A stretch of DNA of 64,000 nt, taken from NCBI GenBank assembly GCA_027307165.1, contig DAHUXM010000009.1:39420-103419 (forward strand), written 5' to 3'. This DNA is from Gemmatimonadota bacterium. GTDB lineage: Bacteria; Gemmatimonadota; Gemmatimonadetes; Gemmatimonadales; Gemmatimonadaceae. Below, piece after piece: positions 56,161 through 63,241 of this stretch. Every line of letters begins with the position of its first letter. The stretch's first letter is position 1. Position numbers and translations under genes: made by a program. A model generated the notes under the pieces. It did no database searches, was not told the origin of the DNA, and was given only the letters and a program-made list of their open reading frames with translations.

Positions 56161-56708
56161 CGTTGTTCCACGATGGACCACAATTCCACGTCGGCGACAC
56201 CGTTTTCGATTTTATCGATGACGACTTCGGTTCCGACGGTGACTGCGTCATGGTTTATGCTGCGTGCGGGGGTGCGTGTCGGGGATCCACGGAACGAGAA
56301 CGAGATTTCGCCGAGCGCGGTCGGCGTGATGGGCTGCGTAACGGTCGCGACGGTTCCCTGCAGCTCCTCGATTTCCTCGTGCGGGTCATTGAGCGATCCG
56401 CGTAGTGCCCACTTGGCCATGAGGACCGTCATACCTGACCATCCGGCGGCTCCGGCTACGAGTGCGGCGATCAATATGATGATAGTATCATATTGCGAAT
56501 ATTTCGTTGCCAGGTAACCGACTGCTCCGAATGCTCCGAGCGCTGCACCGATGACCGGTGTATTGAAACCCGCCATCGGAAATCTTATCGCGCCCGGCTC
56601 ATGTCCCTTGCGGACCGTGCCGTGAAGCATTGCATAGACGCCGATGAACAACCCGGCGCCGAAGACGACGGCGTAAAAGACAATCTCAGTTTCGTGCAGC
56701 GACATCAT
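56154..56708 (-). CDS. NfeD-like membrane protein with OB domain
   Basis: The product is 184 residues from the ATG at 56708, which overlaps the upstream hydrolase stop by four bases. It has three membrane helices (about 5-25, 50-70 and 75-97) and a C-terminal OB-like domain with GTVATVTQPITPTALGEISF and VGTEVVIDKIENGVADV, typical of NfeD-like proteins. These often act with flotillin or stomatin-type proteins, none of which is seen here. An upstream in-frame start at 56750 is less likely because of the overlap. Confidence 0.75.
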   Translation of the reverse strand: MMSLHETEIVFYAVVFGAGLFIGVYAMLHGTVRKGHEPGAIRFPMAGFNTPVIGAALGAFGAVGYLATKYSQYDTIIILIAALVAGAAGWSGMTVLMAKWALRGSLNDPHEEIEELQGTVATVTQPITPTALGEISFSFRGSPTRTPARSINHDAVTVGTEVVIDKIENGVADVELWSIVEQRL

Positions 56709-57595
56709 GAACCAAGATACTTTCGGAACCACGTGATTGTCGCGGGCCACGCCTTCTGTGTTGCGGCCATGTTAGCGCCATTGTTGCCCGTCTGCGCTCT
56801 GAGAAAGCCATGTCCCGCGCCTTCGAAGATGTGTGGTTCGTAAGTCTTGTGCATCGCCCTCATCGCCGAGTCGGCGGGGGCCACCGTTGCAACGACCCGC
56901 GCATCACTGCCGCCGTACAATCCGAGCACGGGCGCGCTGACGGACATCAGGTCCGCTGCGCTCGGCGAGGTTCCGTAGTACACGACGGATGCGCCGAGGG
57001 TTGGCGAGACGACGGCGTGCGCGAATGAAGCGGTGCCGCCCCAGCAGAAGCCCACGACTCCGTACTTGTGCAGTGCCGATGGAAGTCCCATGGCGTAGTT
57101 CGCCGCGGCGGTAATACCGGCCTGCACGTTCGCCGGATTGAGTTTGGAGACAGCGGCCACGCCTTCCTGATTCGTGAGTGTATCGGCACCTGCGGGAATC
57201 TTTCCACCGGGTATGAGATCCGGAGCGATCGCGATGTAGCCTTCCTTGGCGAGCTGATCCGTGACTGCACGAATCCATGTGCTCATGCCGAATATCTCGT
57301 GGATGACGACGACAACGGGTGCCTTGGTTGCACGTTCCGGATAGACAATCCAGGCGTGGAGCGAATCGCCCGTCGACGTCTTGAGCATCACCCACTGACC
57401 GTGTCGCGGCGATGCATCGAGCCGCGCAAGCGCATGCTCTGCGTCGGGCGGGAGCGTGGTATCGTCAGCCGCGTTTGCCGATGCGTGCGAGGACATGTCA
57501 TGCGAGGACATGTCGTGTGTCATCCCGCCTTGCGCCAACATCAGGGATGGTACCGCAATGAGTACCGAGCTTGCCAGTGCAGTAATGATGCGCAT
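56705..57595 (-). CDS. Dienelactone hydrolase family protein, exported
   Basis: From the Met at 57595 the 296-residue product starts with a signal peptide (ending MLAQG) and a His/Met-rich stretch (two tandem HDMSS units). The alpha/beta hydrolase core has the nucleophile Cys in GFCWGG, Asp in GGSDARV and His in GAGHGF, the catalytic triad of dienelactone hydrolases. The substrate is unknown. The frame is open to 57727, but that part overlaps the YheT-like gene. Confidence 0.87.
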   Translation of the reverse strand: MRIITALASSVLIAVPSLMLAQGGMTHDMSSHDMSSHASANAADDTTLPPDAEHALARLDASPRHGQWVMLKTSTGDSLHAWIVYPERATKAPVVVVIHEIFGMSTWIRAVTDQLAKEGYIAIAPDLIPGGKIPAGADTLTNQEGVAAVSKLNPANVQAGITAAANYAMGLPSALHKYGVVGFCWGGTASFAHAVVSPTLGASVVYYGTSPSAADLMSVSAPVLGLYGGSDARVVATVAPADSAMRAMHKTYEPHIFEGAGHGFLRAQTGNNGANMAATQKAWPATITWFRKYLGS

Positions 57596-57608
57596 GAGTG
57601 TTGTTCGG

Positions 57609-58631
57609 TTAAGGGTTGACCTGGCTTTGTGCAGCCAATGCGAACTTCTCGGCGAGGAAGTCACCGACCCGTCGTTCGAGATAGTACACCGGATGGAATG
57701 GATTCCAGCCTCCGACGAATCCAGCATGACCGCCTCCCCTCGGAAAGTCCGGTATCAAATGGGGATTCTGCTCCGCTATGCGAGCGACTTGCACAAGAAC
57801 ATCGGGCGGCAGAAACGGATCATCCACGGCATTGAGAAGGAGCGTGTCCACTGTGACTGCGTGCAGATTCTGAAGGGAGCTCGAGCGCGTGTAATAATCT
57901 ATCGCGTCATCAAAGCCGTGGACGGGTGCGGTAATGGTGTCATCGAAGCCGCGGAGGGTGGTGATGGCATTTATGCGATCGGCCGCTGGCAGGTCCGGGT
58001 ATCGTGATTGTTTTTCGATCGCCTTCTGCTTGAGCGAGTCGAGAAAATACTTCTGATACAGGCGTGAGAAGCCGCGGTTGATGTAGTCAGACCCGCGTCC
58101 GAGATCGAACGGGACTGATACGGCAGCTGCGGCGACCAACAGCGCGTTCGCTTTCTCTCGTTCTTCCCCGAGGTACTTGAGCAGAATATTTCCGCCGAGC
58201 GACACGCCAGCGACGGCGAGTGGCGCGTTTGGGCGACCGAGTGCAATTCGGCGAAGCACGAATGCAAGATCGCCTGTCTCGCCGGAGTGGTAGAAACGCC
58301 GCGCGCGATTTGGCTCGCTTCCGCACGAACGCCATATCAGCAGGTCGGCGCTCCATCCGCGGCGCTGCATCTCGGCGAGCAACGCCTGTGCGTAATGGGA
58401 GTGGATGGAGCCTTCGAGTCCGTGCAGGAGCAGCACGTGCGGAGTAGTGTCGGGCGAGCCGGCCGGCGCATCGATCCGGTGGATTTCCAGGAAATCGTCG
58501 TCCGGCGTTTCCCAGCGTTCTGTCCGAGTTGGGATGAGCTGCTGTCTGCGAACGAGTTTTCCCCAGAGGGTCTGAGCATGCGCGCCGGGTATCCACCAGG
58601 CTGGCGTATAATGAATGGGGCGATCGCTCAT
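57609..58631 (-). CDS. YheT-family alpha/beta hydrolase
   Basis: This 340-residue hydrolase has the N-terminal YTPAWWIPGAHAQTLWGKL of the YheT group, the oxyanion segment LLLHGLEGS, the nucleophile motif GVSLGGN and a C-terminal His in RGGGHAGFVGG. Roles in lipid or ester hydrolysis are suggested for relatives, but the substrate is unknown. It lies 13 bases upstream of the dienelactone hydrolase gene, so the three genes to 56154 probably form an operon. Confidence 0.88.
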   Translation of the reverse strand: MSDRPIHYTPAWWIPGAHAQTLWGKLVRRQQLIPTRTERWETPDDDFLEIHRIDAPAGSPDTTPHVLLLHGLEGSIHSHYAQALLAEMQRRGWSADLLIWRSCGSEPNRARRFYHSGETGDLAFVLRRIALGRPNAPLAVAGVSLGGNILLKYLGEEREKANALLVAAAAVSVPFDLGRGSDYINRGFSRLYQKYFLDSLKQKAIEKQSRYPDLPAADRINAITTLRGFDDTITAPVHGFDDAIDYYTRSSSLQNLHAVTVDTLLLNAVDDPFLPPDVLVQVARIAEQNPHLIPDFPRGGGHAGFVGGWNPFHPVYYLERRVGDFLAEKFALAAQSQVNP

Positions 58632-58878
58632 GGACTGTACGTTGGATTCTGTTCAAGATATATACACCCGAAAAAATTCCGGCAAACACCACTGCGATTC
58701 CCGACAATGCTCTGCATTTTCAGGACGGCCTTGCGTCGTCTTTGTAAGCGCCATGTTCGGATCGTTCATGCTTGAGGCATCGCGGTAGGGCAAAAGATGC
58801 AACGTCAGTAACCGAGTGATACAAAAGCAGGCAGCCGTTAGAACTCCCGTATGCATTAGGGCTAGATAATGAGCCGCC
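58632..58878. other. Gap at left edge of the accessory island
   Basis: I see no gene, clear terminator or repeat here. The sequence is richer in A and T than the genes to the left. It marks the change from the conserved core to the RHS island. Confidence 0.4.
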
Positions 58879-59283
58879 TTGACTCAATATCTTACGCGGC
58901 TGGCAAACGCAGTTAGTGTCCTGAAAGCGCACTTGCCCCCTTCGCACGTGCTCGTACGTTGTACTCCGCATCGAGTAAACATTCCTACGTGCGGGCCACT
59001 ACGTGGTATCCGGCATAATGCGAGGCTGTCTGTGTCATCGGTTGCCGAAGGTGATCTGGAATCGATCGCTGTTGCAGGTGTCAGTCGGGAATATTTGCTG
59101 CATCACCGCGTCTGCCCCGACAAGCTCGACGGCGACGGCGCATTGATCGTTGCGGTAGGCCCAGGCGCGTTTCTCGAAGCGATCCCTGAGCTGAGTGATG
59201 TGTACGGCCGGCGGATCATTACCCGCGAAGCATTGGACGACGATCTCGAGCGAATGATCGAGGCTTCGACTACGACACACTAG
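58879..59283 (+). pseudogene. Likely remnant of a GspE/PilB N-terminal domain
   Basis: The open frame codes 134 residues. Its last 80 look like the MshEN/GspE N-terminal domain of type II secretion or type IV pilus ATPases: SREYLLHHRVCPDKLDGDG, then ALIVAVGPGAFLEAI and YGRRIITREALDDDLERMI. The ATPase domain is missing because the frame ends inside the start of an RHS reading frame in a different frame. Conserved similarity begins near the GTG at 59032. It probably marks a recombination junction rather than a working gene. The family match is by eye only. Confidence 0.45.
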
Positions 59284-60407
59284 GCAATCCGGTGGTGAAG
59301 CGCACAGGGACGGGTCAGGTACAGCGAGTGACTCTTTACGACGGAGCTTCGATACTAGCCGATCTCGACTCATTGGGTAACAGACAAGCCGAATATGTCT
59401 ACGACGCCGGAACCGATGCACCATACGCAATGCTCACCGGACCAACGACGGTGAGTGCGACGCGATACTATGTGCAGGACGATTTCGGTAACGTGACGGG
59501 TCAGTTTGCCGATTCGGTCAACGCTACGGAGAAGGTGTCGTACGGCGATTGGGGCCTCCCAACTATTAACGGGGAGACAACGAACAGGATCACATGGAAG
59601 GGCCTGAGCTACGATCCTGATGTAGGTCTCACGTATGTGAGAGCCAGGTGGTACGATCCCAACATCGGTCGATTCGTGAGCGAGGATCCGCTGGGGCTGC
59701 AAGGCGGGGTCAATCCGTATGTGTTCGCCAACAACGATCCGATTAACGGAAGCGATCCGAGCGGGATGTTAATTGACTTCGGCGACGACGGTGACAACAA
59801 CGAGACCCCGCATTTTGGTGGCGCCACCACGTGCCAGGGCAAGTCGCTCGTCAATTACAACCCCAACACGGGGATCATCAGTTCCGTCATCTATTCATGG
59901 CAGGAGTGTACATTCACACCCGCTCCAGTCTCACTCGCCGGTACGTCAGGTGGTGGAGCGAGCGGCGGGGCGAAGCCAAAGACCAAATATCCATCGTGCA
60001 CGACAGCTCGCGCTGTCGTGGGGAATTTGGGACGTCAGCTGTCAGATTTTGGAACCACGACTACACGGATGGGCATAGGTGTCGCTGCAGTATCCGGCGC
60101 TGGAGCAATCTTCGCTCCGGAAGCTCTTCCCGCAGAGGCTGGCGGAGCAGAGCTCGGCGTGGGTTTGATTAACCTAGGTAGTGCCGCGTCTAGGGTAGGA
60201 GCGACGCTGGCAGGGTACGGACAGGGCCGAGTCACAGGCGCAACGATCGGATTTGTGCGTAGCACATTTATTGATGTGATGAGCACCCTCGCGACACGAG
60301 CCGCCTTTCCCGGAGCGACGGACTCGGCTAGGAGGGCTTTCGCAGCACTACTGGGTGGGGTTCCAGACGCTCTTCATCAAGCTGAGGCGGCATGTGGTAG
60401 TCGATAA
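59265..60407 (+). CDS. 5'-truncated RHS protein with C-terminal tail 1
   Basis: RHS repeat sequence is clear from 59265 (FDYDTLGNPVVKRTGTG) through the core end (YDPDVGLTYVRARWYDPNIG, RFVSEDPLGL, NPYVFANNDPINGSDPSGM). The large N-terminal part of a normal RHS protein is absent, so this is a fragment; a GTG at 59292 could start a shorter product. After the core comes a shared linker (GDDGDNNETPHFGGATTCQG) and a variable tail of about 130 residues rich in Gly/Ala (GVGLINLGSAASRVGATLAGYG). I recognise no nuclease or deaminase motif in the tail. Tail 1 overlaps a small membrane-protein gene by 14 bases. Confidence 0.75.
   Translation, partial: FDYDTLGNPVVKRTGTGQVQRVTLYDGASILADLDSLGNRQAEYVYDAGTDAPYAMLTGPTTVSATRYYVQDDFGNVTGQFADSVNATEKVSYGDWGLPTINGETTNRITWKGLSYDPDVGLTYVRARWYDPNIGRFVSEDPLGLQGGVNPYVFANNDPINGSDPSGMLIDFGDDGDNNETPHFGGATTCQGKSLVNYNPNTGIISSVIYSWQECTFTPAPVSLAGTSGGGASGGAKPKTKYPSCTTARAVVGNLGRQLSDFGTTTTRMGIGVAAVSGAGAIFAPEALPAEAGGAELGVGLINLGSAASRVGATLAGYGQGRVTGATIGFVRSTFIDVMSTLATRAAFPGATDSARRAFAALLGGVPDALHQAEAACGSR
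59706..59957 (+). repeat. Direct repeat A1 spanning RHS core end and linker
   Basis: This copy of a 252-bp repeat matches 60666-60917 at an exact 960-bp offset. The stretch 59784-59881 (98 bp) is identical in both copies. It codes the end of the RHS core and the linker before the variable tail. Confidence 0.9.
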
Positions 60408-60603
60408 CCAGTATCACCATCATTGGATTTTTCTCCTCTATGCTGCCGGTTTGCTCGGGAACGCGACATACGGTGTCGTGAAGAGAGAAATCGCAATACT
60501 GTACGGAATGGTGAGCAAAGCGGACGATCCGCTCCTATACTGGATAGCGTTGGTCACCAGCGTCGTAGGGGGAATCGCCAGCGTAGTGTACGTTTTCTTC
60601 TGA
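60394..60603 (+). CDS. Small membrane protein, possible immunity protein for tail 1
   Basis: The 69-residue product starts at GTG 60394 with GAGG about seven bases upstream and overlaps the RHS stop by 14 bases. It has two hydrophobic segments (WIFLLYAAGLLGNATYGVV and ALVTSVVGGIASVVYVFF) joined by a short charged loop. The size, position and coupling fit an immunity protein against a membrane-acting toxin tail, but nothing in the sequence proves that role. Confidence 0.55.
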   Translation: MVVDNQYHHHWIFLLYAAGLLGNATYGVVKREIAILYGMVSKADDPLLYWIALVTSVVGGIASVVYVFF

Positions 60604-60665
60604 CCGCCGCGAGACGAGGCTTCCGATCGCGCGGAAGTTAGATAGCGAACGGTTCGCTCGGAACT

Positions 60666-60917
60666 GGGACCAATCCGTACGTGTTCGCCAACAACGATGC
60701 GATCAATGGAAGAGATCCGAGTGGGATGTTGATCGACTTTGGTGACGACGGTGACAACAACGAGACCCCGCATTTTGGTGGCGCCACCACGTGCCAGGGC
60801 AAGTCGCTCGTCAATTACAACCCCAACACGGGGATCATCAGCTCCGTCATCTATTCGTGGCAGGAGTGTACCTTCACGCCTGATCCCGTCTCATTCGCCG
60901 GTGCGTCAGGCGGTGGC
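60666..60917 (+). repeat. Direct repeat A2, displaced RHS core end and linker
   Basis: Second copy of the 252-bp repeat. Upstream of it the RHS core is missing except for a few codons before NPYVFANN, so this copy begins a displaced C-terminal cassette. Confidence 0.9.
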
Positions 60918-61319
60918 GGGCAAGCCAAGGTTAATCCAAAGCCACGAAGGGAGCAGAAGCCTTGGTATAAAAATGCCTGCGTGACAGATGCCCTCAAAAC
61001 GGGTACCAAGAATATCGCCATCGATGCTATCGGATTCATTCCGGAGGCGGGCGGCGTTGCCAGGATGGTTGGTCACCAAGCAGGTTATAAAGGGATAGTT
61101 GCCGATCGGTATGGTAGCAATATGATCCGTGCGGCCGGAAAAACCGCTGGCTTCGATAATAGTGCGGTAGGTTTTAGCACGGGCGACTGGACCTCGTGGG
61201 TTTCCGCCGGAATTACAGCTCTCGATTACGTGCCTGTTGTAAATGAGTTTACAACTACCGCTGCACTCAGCTGGGATGCAGGTGTGACAGCGTATAAGGT
61301 TTATCAATGTCCCAAATGA
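60681..61319 (+). CDS. Displaced RHS C-terminal cassette with tail 2
   Basis: The frame codes the RHS core end and linker, then a tail unlike tail 1: KPRREQKPWYKNACVTDALK, GFIPEAGGVARMVGHQAGYK, GFSTGDWTSWVSAGITALDYV and VYQCPK. GTG 60681 is the first start codon, but it falls inside the core end, so the product may normally be silent until recombination fuses it to a full RHS gene. I recognise no catalytic motif. The stop overlaps the next gene as ATGA. Confidence 0.7.
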   Translation: MFANNDAINGRDPSGMLIDFGDDGDNNETPHFGGATTCQGKSLVNYNPNTGIISSVIYSWQECTFTPDPVSFAGASGGGGQAKVNPKPRREQKPWYKNACVTDALKTGTKNIAIDAIGFIPEAGGVARMVGHQAGYKGIVADRYGSNMIRAAGKTAGFDNSAVGFSTGDWTSWVSAGITALDYVPVVNEFTTTAALSWDAGVTAYKVYQCPK

Positions 61320-61723
61320 ATGACTTTAAGAGAGAAATGCAAAAAGCCAAGAAGTTGCACCTGTCTTGGCGTGCGAGATTGTTAATCTTTATCATCGGGG
61401 CACCGGCAATCTTTCTGTTCGCTCTCTATGGGCGATTGGAGCTTGCGTGGCCGTTGATGATTAGTATTGGCATGATGAGTATAGTAATATGGCTTAAATG
61501 GGCGTTGAGGCGTCGTGTGTGGTTTTGGATTGCAATGGCTGCTATCGGGATCTTTCATATAGCCCTGATCATATTCGTTCCTTGGCCCGCGACTTGGGTG
61601 CCTGCCCTTCTGATGACTATCATCAGCACAGTGGATTCTTTCCTGATTCTCTGGGTTATTGTAGTCATTGAAAGAGCCATGGGGCAATCGAGGGATTACA
61701 ATTCCACGAGCAAGAGTTCTTAA
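61316..61723 (+). CDS. Four-helix membrane protein, possible immunity protein for tail 2
   Basis: The 135-residue product starts at an ATG whose last two bases lie in the TGA stop of tail 2; a second in-frame ATG at 61307 is also available. Four hydrophobic segments are visible (LLIFIIGAPAIFLFALY, PLMISIGMMSIVIWL, FWIAMAAIGIFHIALIIF, ALLMTIISTVDSFLILWVIVV). The coupling to a displaced RHS tail makes an immunity role likely, although it is not shown by any motif. Confidence 0.6.
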   Translation: MNDFKREMQKAKKLHLSWRARLLIFIIGAPAIFLFALYGRLELAWPLMISIGMMSIVIWLKWALRRRVWFWIAMAAIGIFHIALIIFVPWPATWVPALLMTIISTVDSFLILWVIVVIERAMGQSRDYNSTSKSS

Positions 61724-61755
61724 ACAAGCGACGCTTCCCTTGGTCAAATGCAGAA

Positions 61756-61783
61756 AGTTCTGTAGTTCTGTAGTTCTGTAGTT
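61756..61783 (+). repeat. Tandem 8-bp repeat
   Basis: The unit AGTTCTGT occurs three and a half times in a row after the second membrane-protein gene. It could vary in copy number by slippage. No gene reads through it. Confidence 0.85.
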
Positions 61784-61935
61784 TCGGAGGGTCTTCAGGA
61801 AGTGCGTGATGCTCAGGTGAATCGCCCCGGGTTTACCGGAGGCTCCGTTAATTGAGCGCTCCAACAACGCCGGTGGCTACTCGGGGTCCCTGATACGACC
61901 CTTCGTACTCCGGCGGATACTCGCCCTACGTCCGC
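61784..61935. other. Gap after tail-2 cassette
   Basis: I see no gene here. Part of this stretch (about 61825-61935) has the higher GC of the rest of the chromosome and could be a remnant. Confidence 0.3.
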
Positions 61936-62316
61936 CTACCTCTCACGTTCAGTCAATCGTCGCGCCATTCGCCCCGCTAGTTCCTCAACCGATAGCGGCT
62001 CTGCCCGTAACCCACTGCACGTAACACGAATCATTACCACGAACTGCGCATCCATCGCACGCGTCGTACAGCCGAGCGTGCGCGCGATCCTTCCGAGCGG
62101 CACTCTGGATCTTGTAATCGCTCTGTAACCAGCCACGATGCGCCACGCATCGAGCAGTCGCTTGCCGGAGACGAAGCCAGCGTCGGCGAGACGCCGGTCG
62201 ATACTGCGTCGTGCGAGTCCAGTCATCGCGGCAAACGTGTCGGGAGAACGGGCGCTATCCCCTATCATGATTGGGTCCCTGAGCCTGTCTCCGATAACTG
62301 AGGGGAGACGAGCCAT
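61936..62316 (-). CDS. Small AraC-like HTH protein or fragment
   Basis: The 126-residue product has an HTH pattern like that of AraC proteins: MTGLARRSIDRRLADAGF, then SGKRLLDAWRIVAGYRAIT and VPLGRIARTLGCTTRAMDAQF. No N-terminal sensing domain is present, so it may be a fragment or a compact regulator of the island. Its function is unknown. Confidence 0.45.
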   Translation of the reverse strand: MARLPSVIGDRLRDPIMIGDSARSPDTFAAMTGLARRSIDRRLADAGFVSGKRLLDAWRIVAGYRAITRSRVPLGRIARTLGCTTRAMDAQFVVMIRVTCSGLRAEPLSVEELAGRMARRLTERER

Positions 62317-62628
62317 GTGTGCAGTAGATCACCCAGCGGTAAGGATCTGAGTGAGTTCGATCAGTATCAGCACATGGGCCGACCGTTGTGTCCAGCACGG
62401 TGAGAAGCGTGTTGAGATCGGTGCCATGCCGCGTATGGTACAACACCAATGGATGGAAGCTTCGTCCCGAGCCGCTCTCGGGTGAGAGGTAGCGCTTCAG
62501 CTGAACTCAGTTCGGGGCAACCCGCCCTTTGGGATGAGGCAAAGTTGAAGGCGCAGGACTTTTCATCCGAGAACGTTGCGCGTCGCGCGGATCACGCGCA
62601 CTTGCCATGCCTACAACTTCTACAAAGC
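62317..62628. other. Gap between HTH gene and parE
   Basis: This 312-base stretch has open frames on both strands but none with convincing coding pattern. I see no repeat, RNA gene or clear terminator in it. Confidence 0.4.
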
Positions 62629-62928
62629 CTACAAATCGCGGAACGACGAGCCGACATCCCTGCGGCCATGCAGCACGCGCGCGATTTCGACAGAGCCGTT
62701 GTCGTCGATCCGATAAAAAATCAGATGCGATCCTACCGGGAAACTCATTACGCGATCCTCGATTTCCTCTCGATGCCTGCCAACATGAGGATGATCGGCG
62801 ACTAATTGGCACGCTGCCTCTATGCCATCAATGACTCCATCGGCTGCTGCAGGACTGTCCGATGCCACGTACTCGTAAATTTCATCGAGATCAAGAATTG
62901 CGGCGGGGGCGAGAGCAAATCTCTTCAC
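62629..62928 (-). CDS. parE: ParE/RelE-type toxin
   Basis: The 99-residue protein has the ParE-family layout: LAPAAILDLDEIYEYVA at the start, DHPHVGRHREEIEDRV in the middle and SFPVGSHLIFYRIDDNGSVEIARVLHGRRD at the end. ParE toxins poison DNA gyrase or, as RelE-like forms, cut mRNA; which applies here is unknown. It overlaps the antitoxin gene by four bases. Confidence 0.88.
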   Translation of the reverse strand: MKRFALAPAAILDLDEIYEYVASDSPAAADGVIDGIEAACQLVADHPHVGRHREEIEDRVMSFPVGSHLIFYRIDDNGSVEIARVLHGRRDVGSSFRDL

Positions 62929-63185
62929 TTACGCTTTGCTGCCTTGCGCCTGCCTCGAAGTTGCGCAAATACTTTACGCCCTGATACCGCTTCTCCGCGC
63001 TCAAGCTGTGCGAGTCCCTCACGAACGTCCAGGCGAAGCGCGTGAAGTTTGGCCTCCCGCTCCGCGTCCTGTTCTTTGAGGAGGCGGAGCGCGGCGCGTA
63101 CTACTTCGGTTGCTGTACCGTAGTCACCGCTAGCCACCTTCCCGTCGACAAACCGCTCGAATTCCGATCCTACAGACACGTTCAT
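62925..63185 (-). CDS. parD: ParD-type ribbon-helix-helix antitoxin
   Basis: The 86-residue protein has a ribbon-helix-helix N-terminus (MNVSVGSEFERFVDGKVASG) and the YGTATEVVRAALRLLKE helix typical of ParD, followed by a charged C-terminal part that would bind ParE. It is the first gene of the pair and probably represses its own promoter in the 56-base gap before the divergent RHS frame. Confidence 0.88.
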   Translation of the reverse strand: MNVSVGSEFERFVDGKVASGDYGTATEVVRAALRLLKEQDAEREAKLHALRLDVREGLAQLERGEAVSGRKVFAQLRGRRKAAKRK

Positions 63186-63241
63186 AACTCCTCCAATTCC
63201 ACCAGTAGCTCAATGTTGAAGAATATCATGAATGCTAATAT

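Noticed and set aside
62449..62805. Plus-strand open frame opposite parE
   Set aside because: It is the shadow of parE and shows no known motif or good start site.
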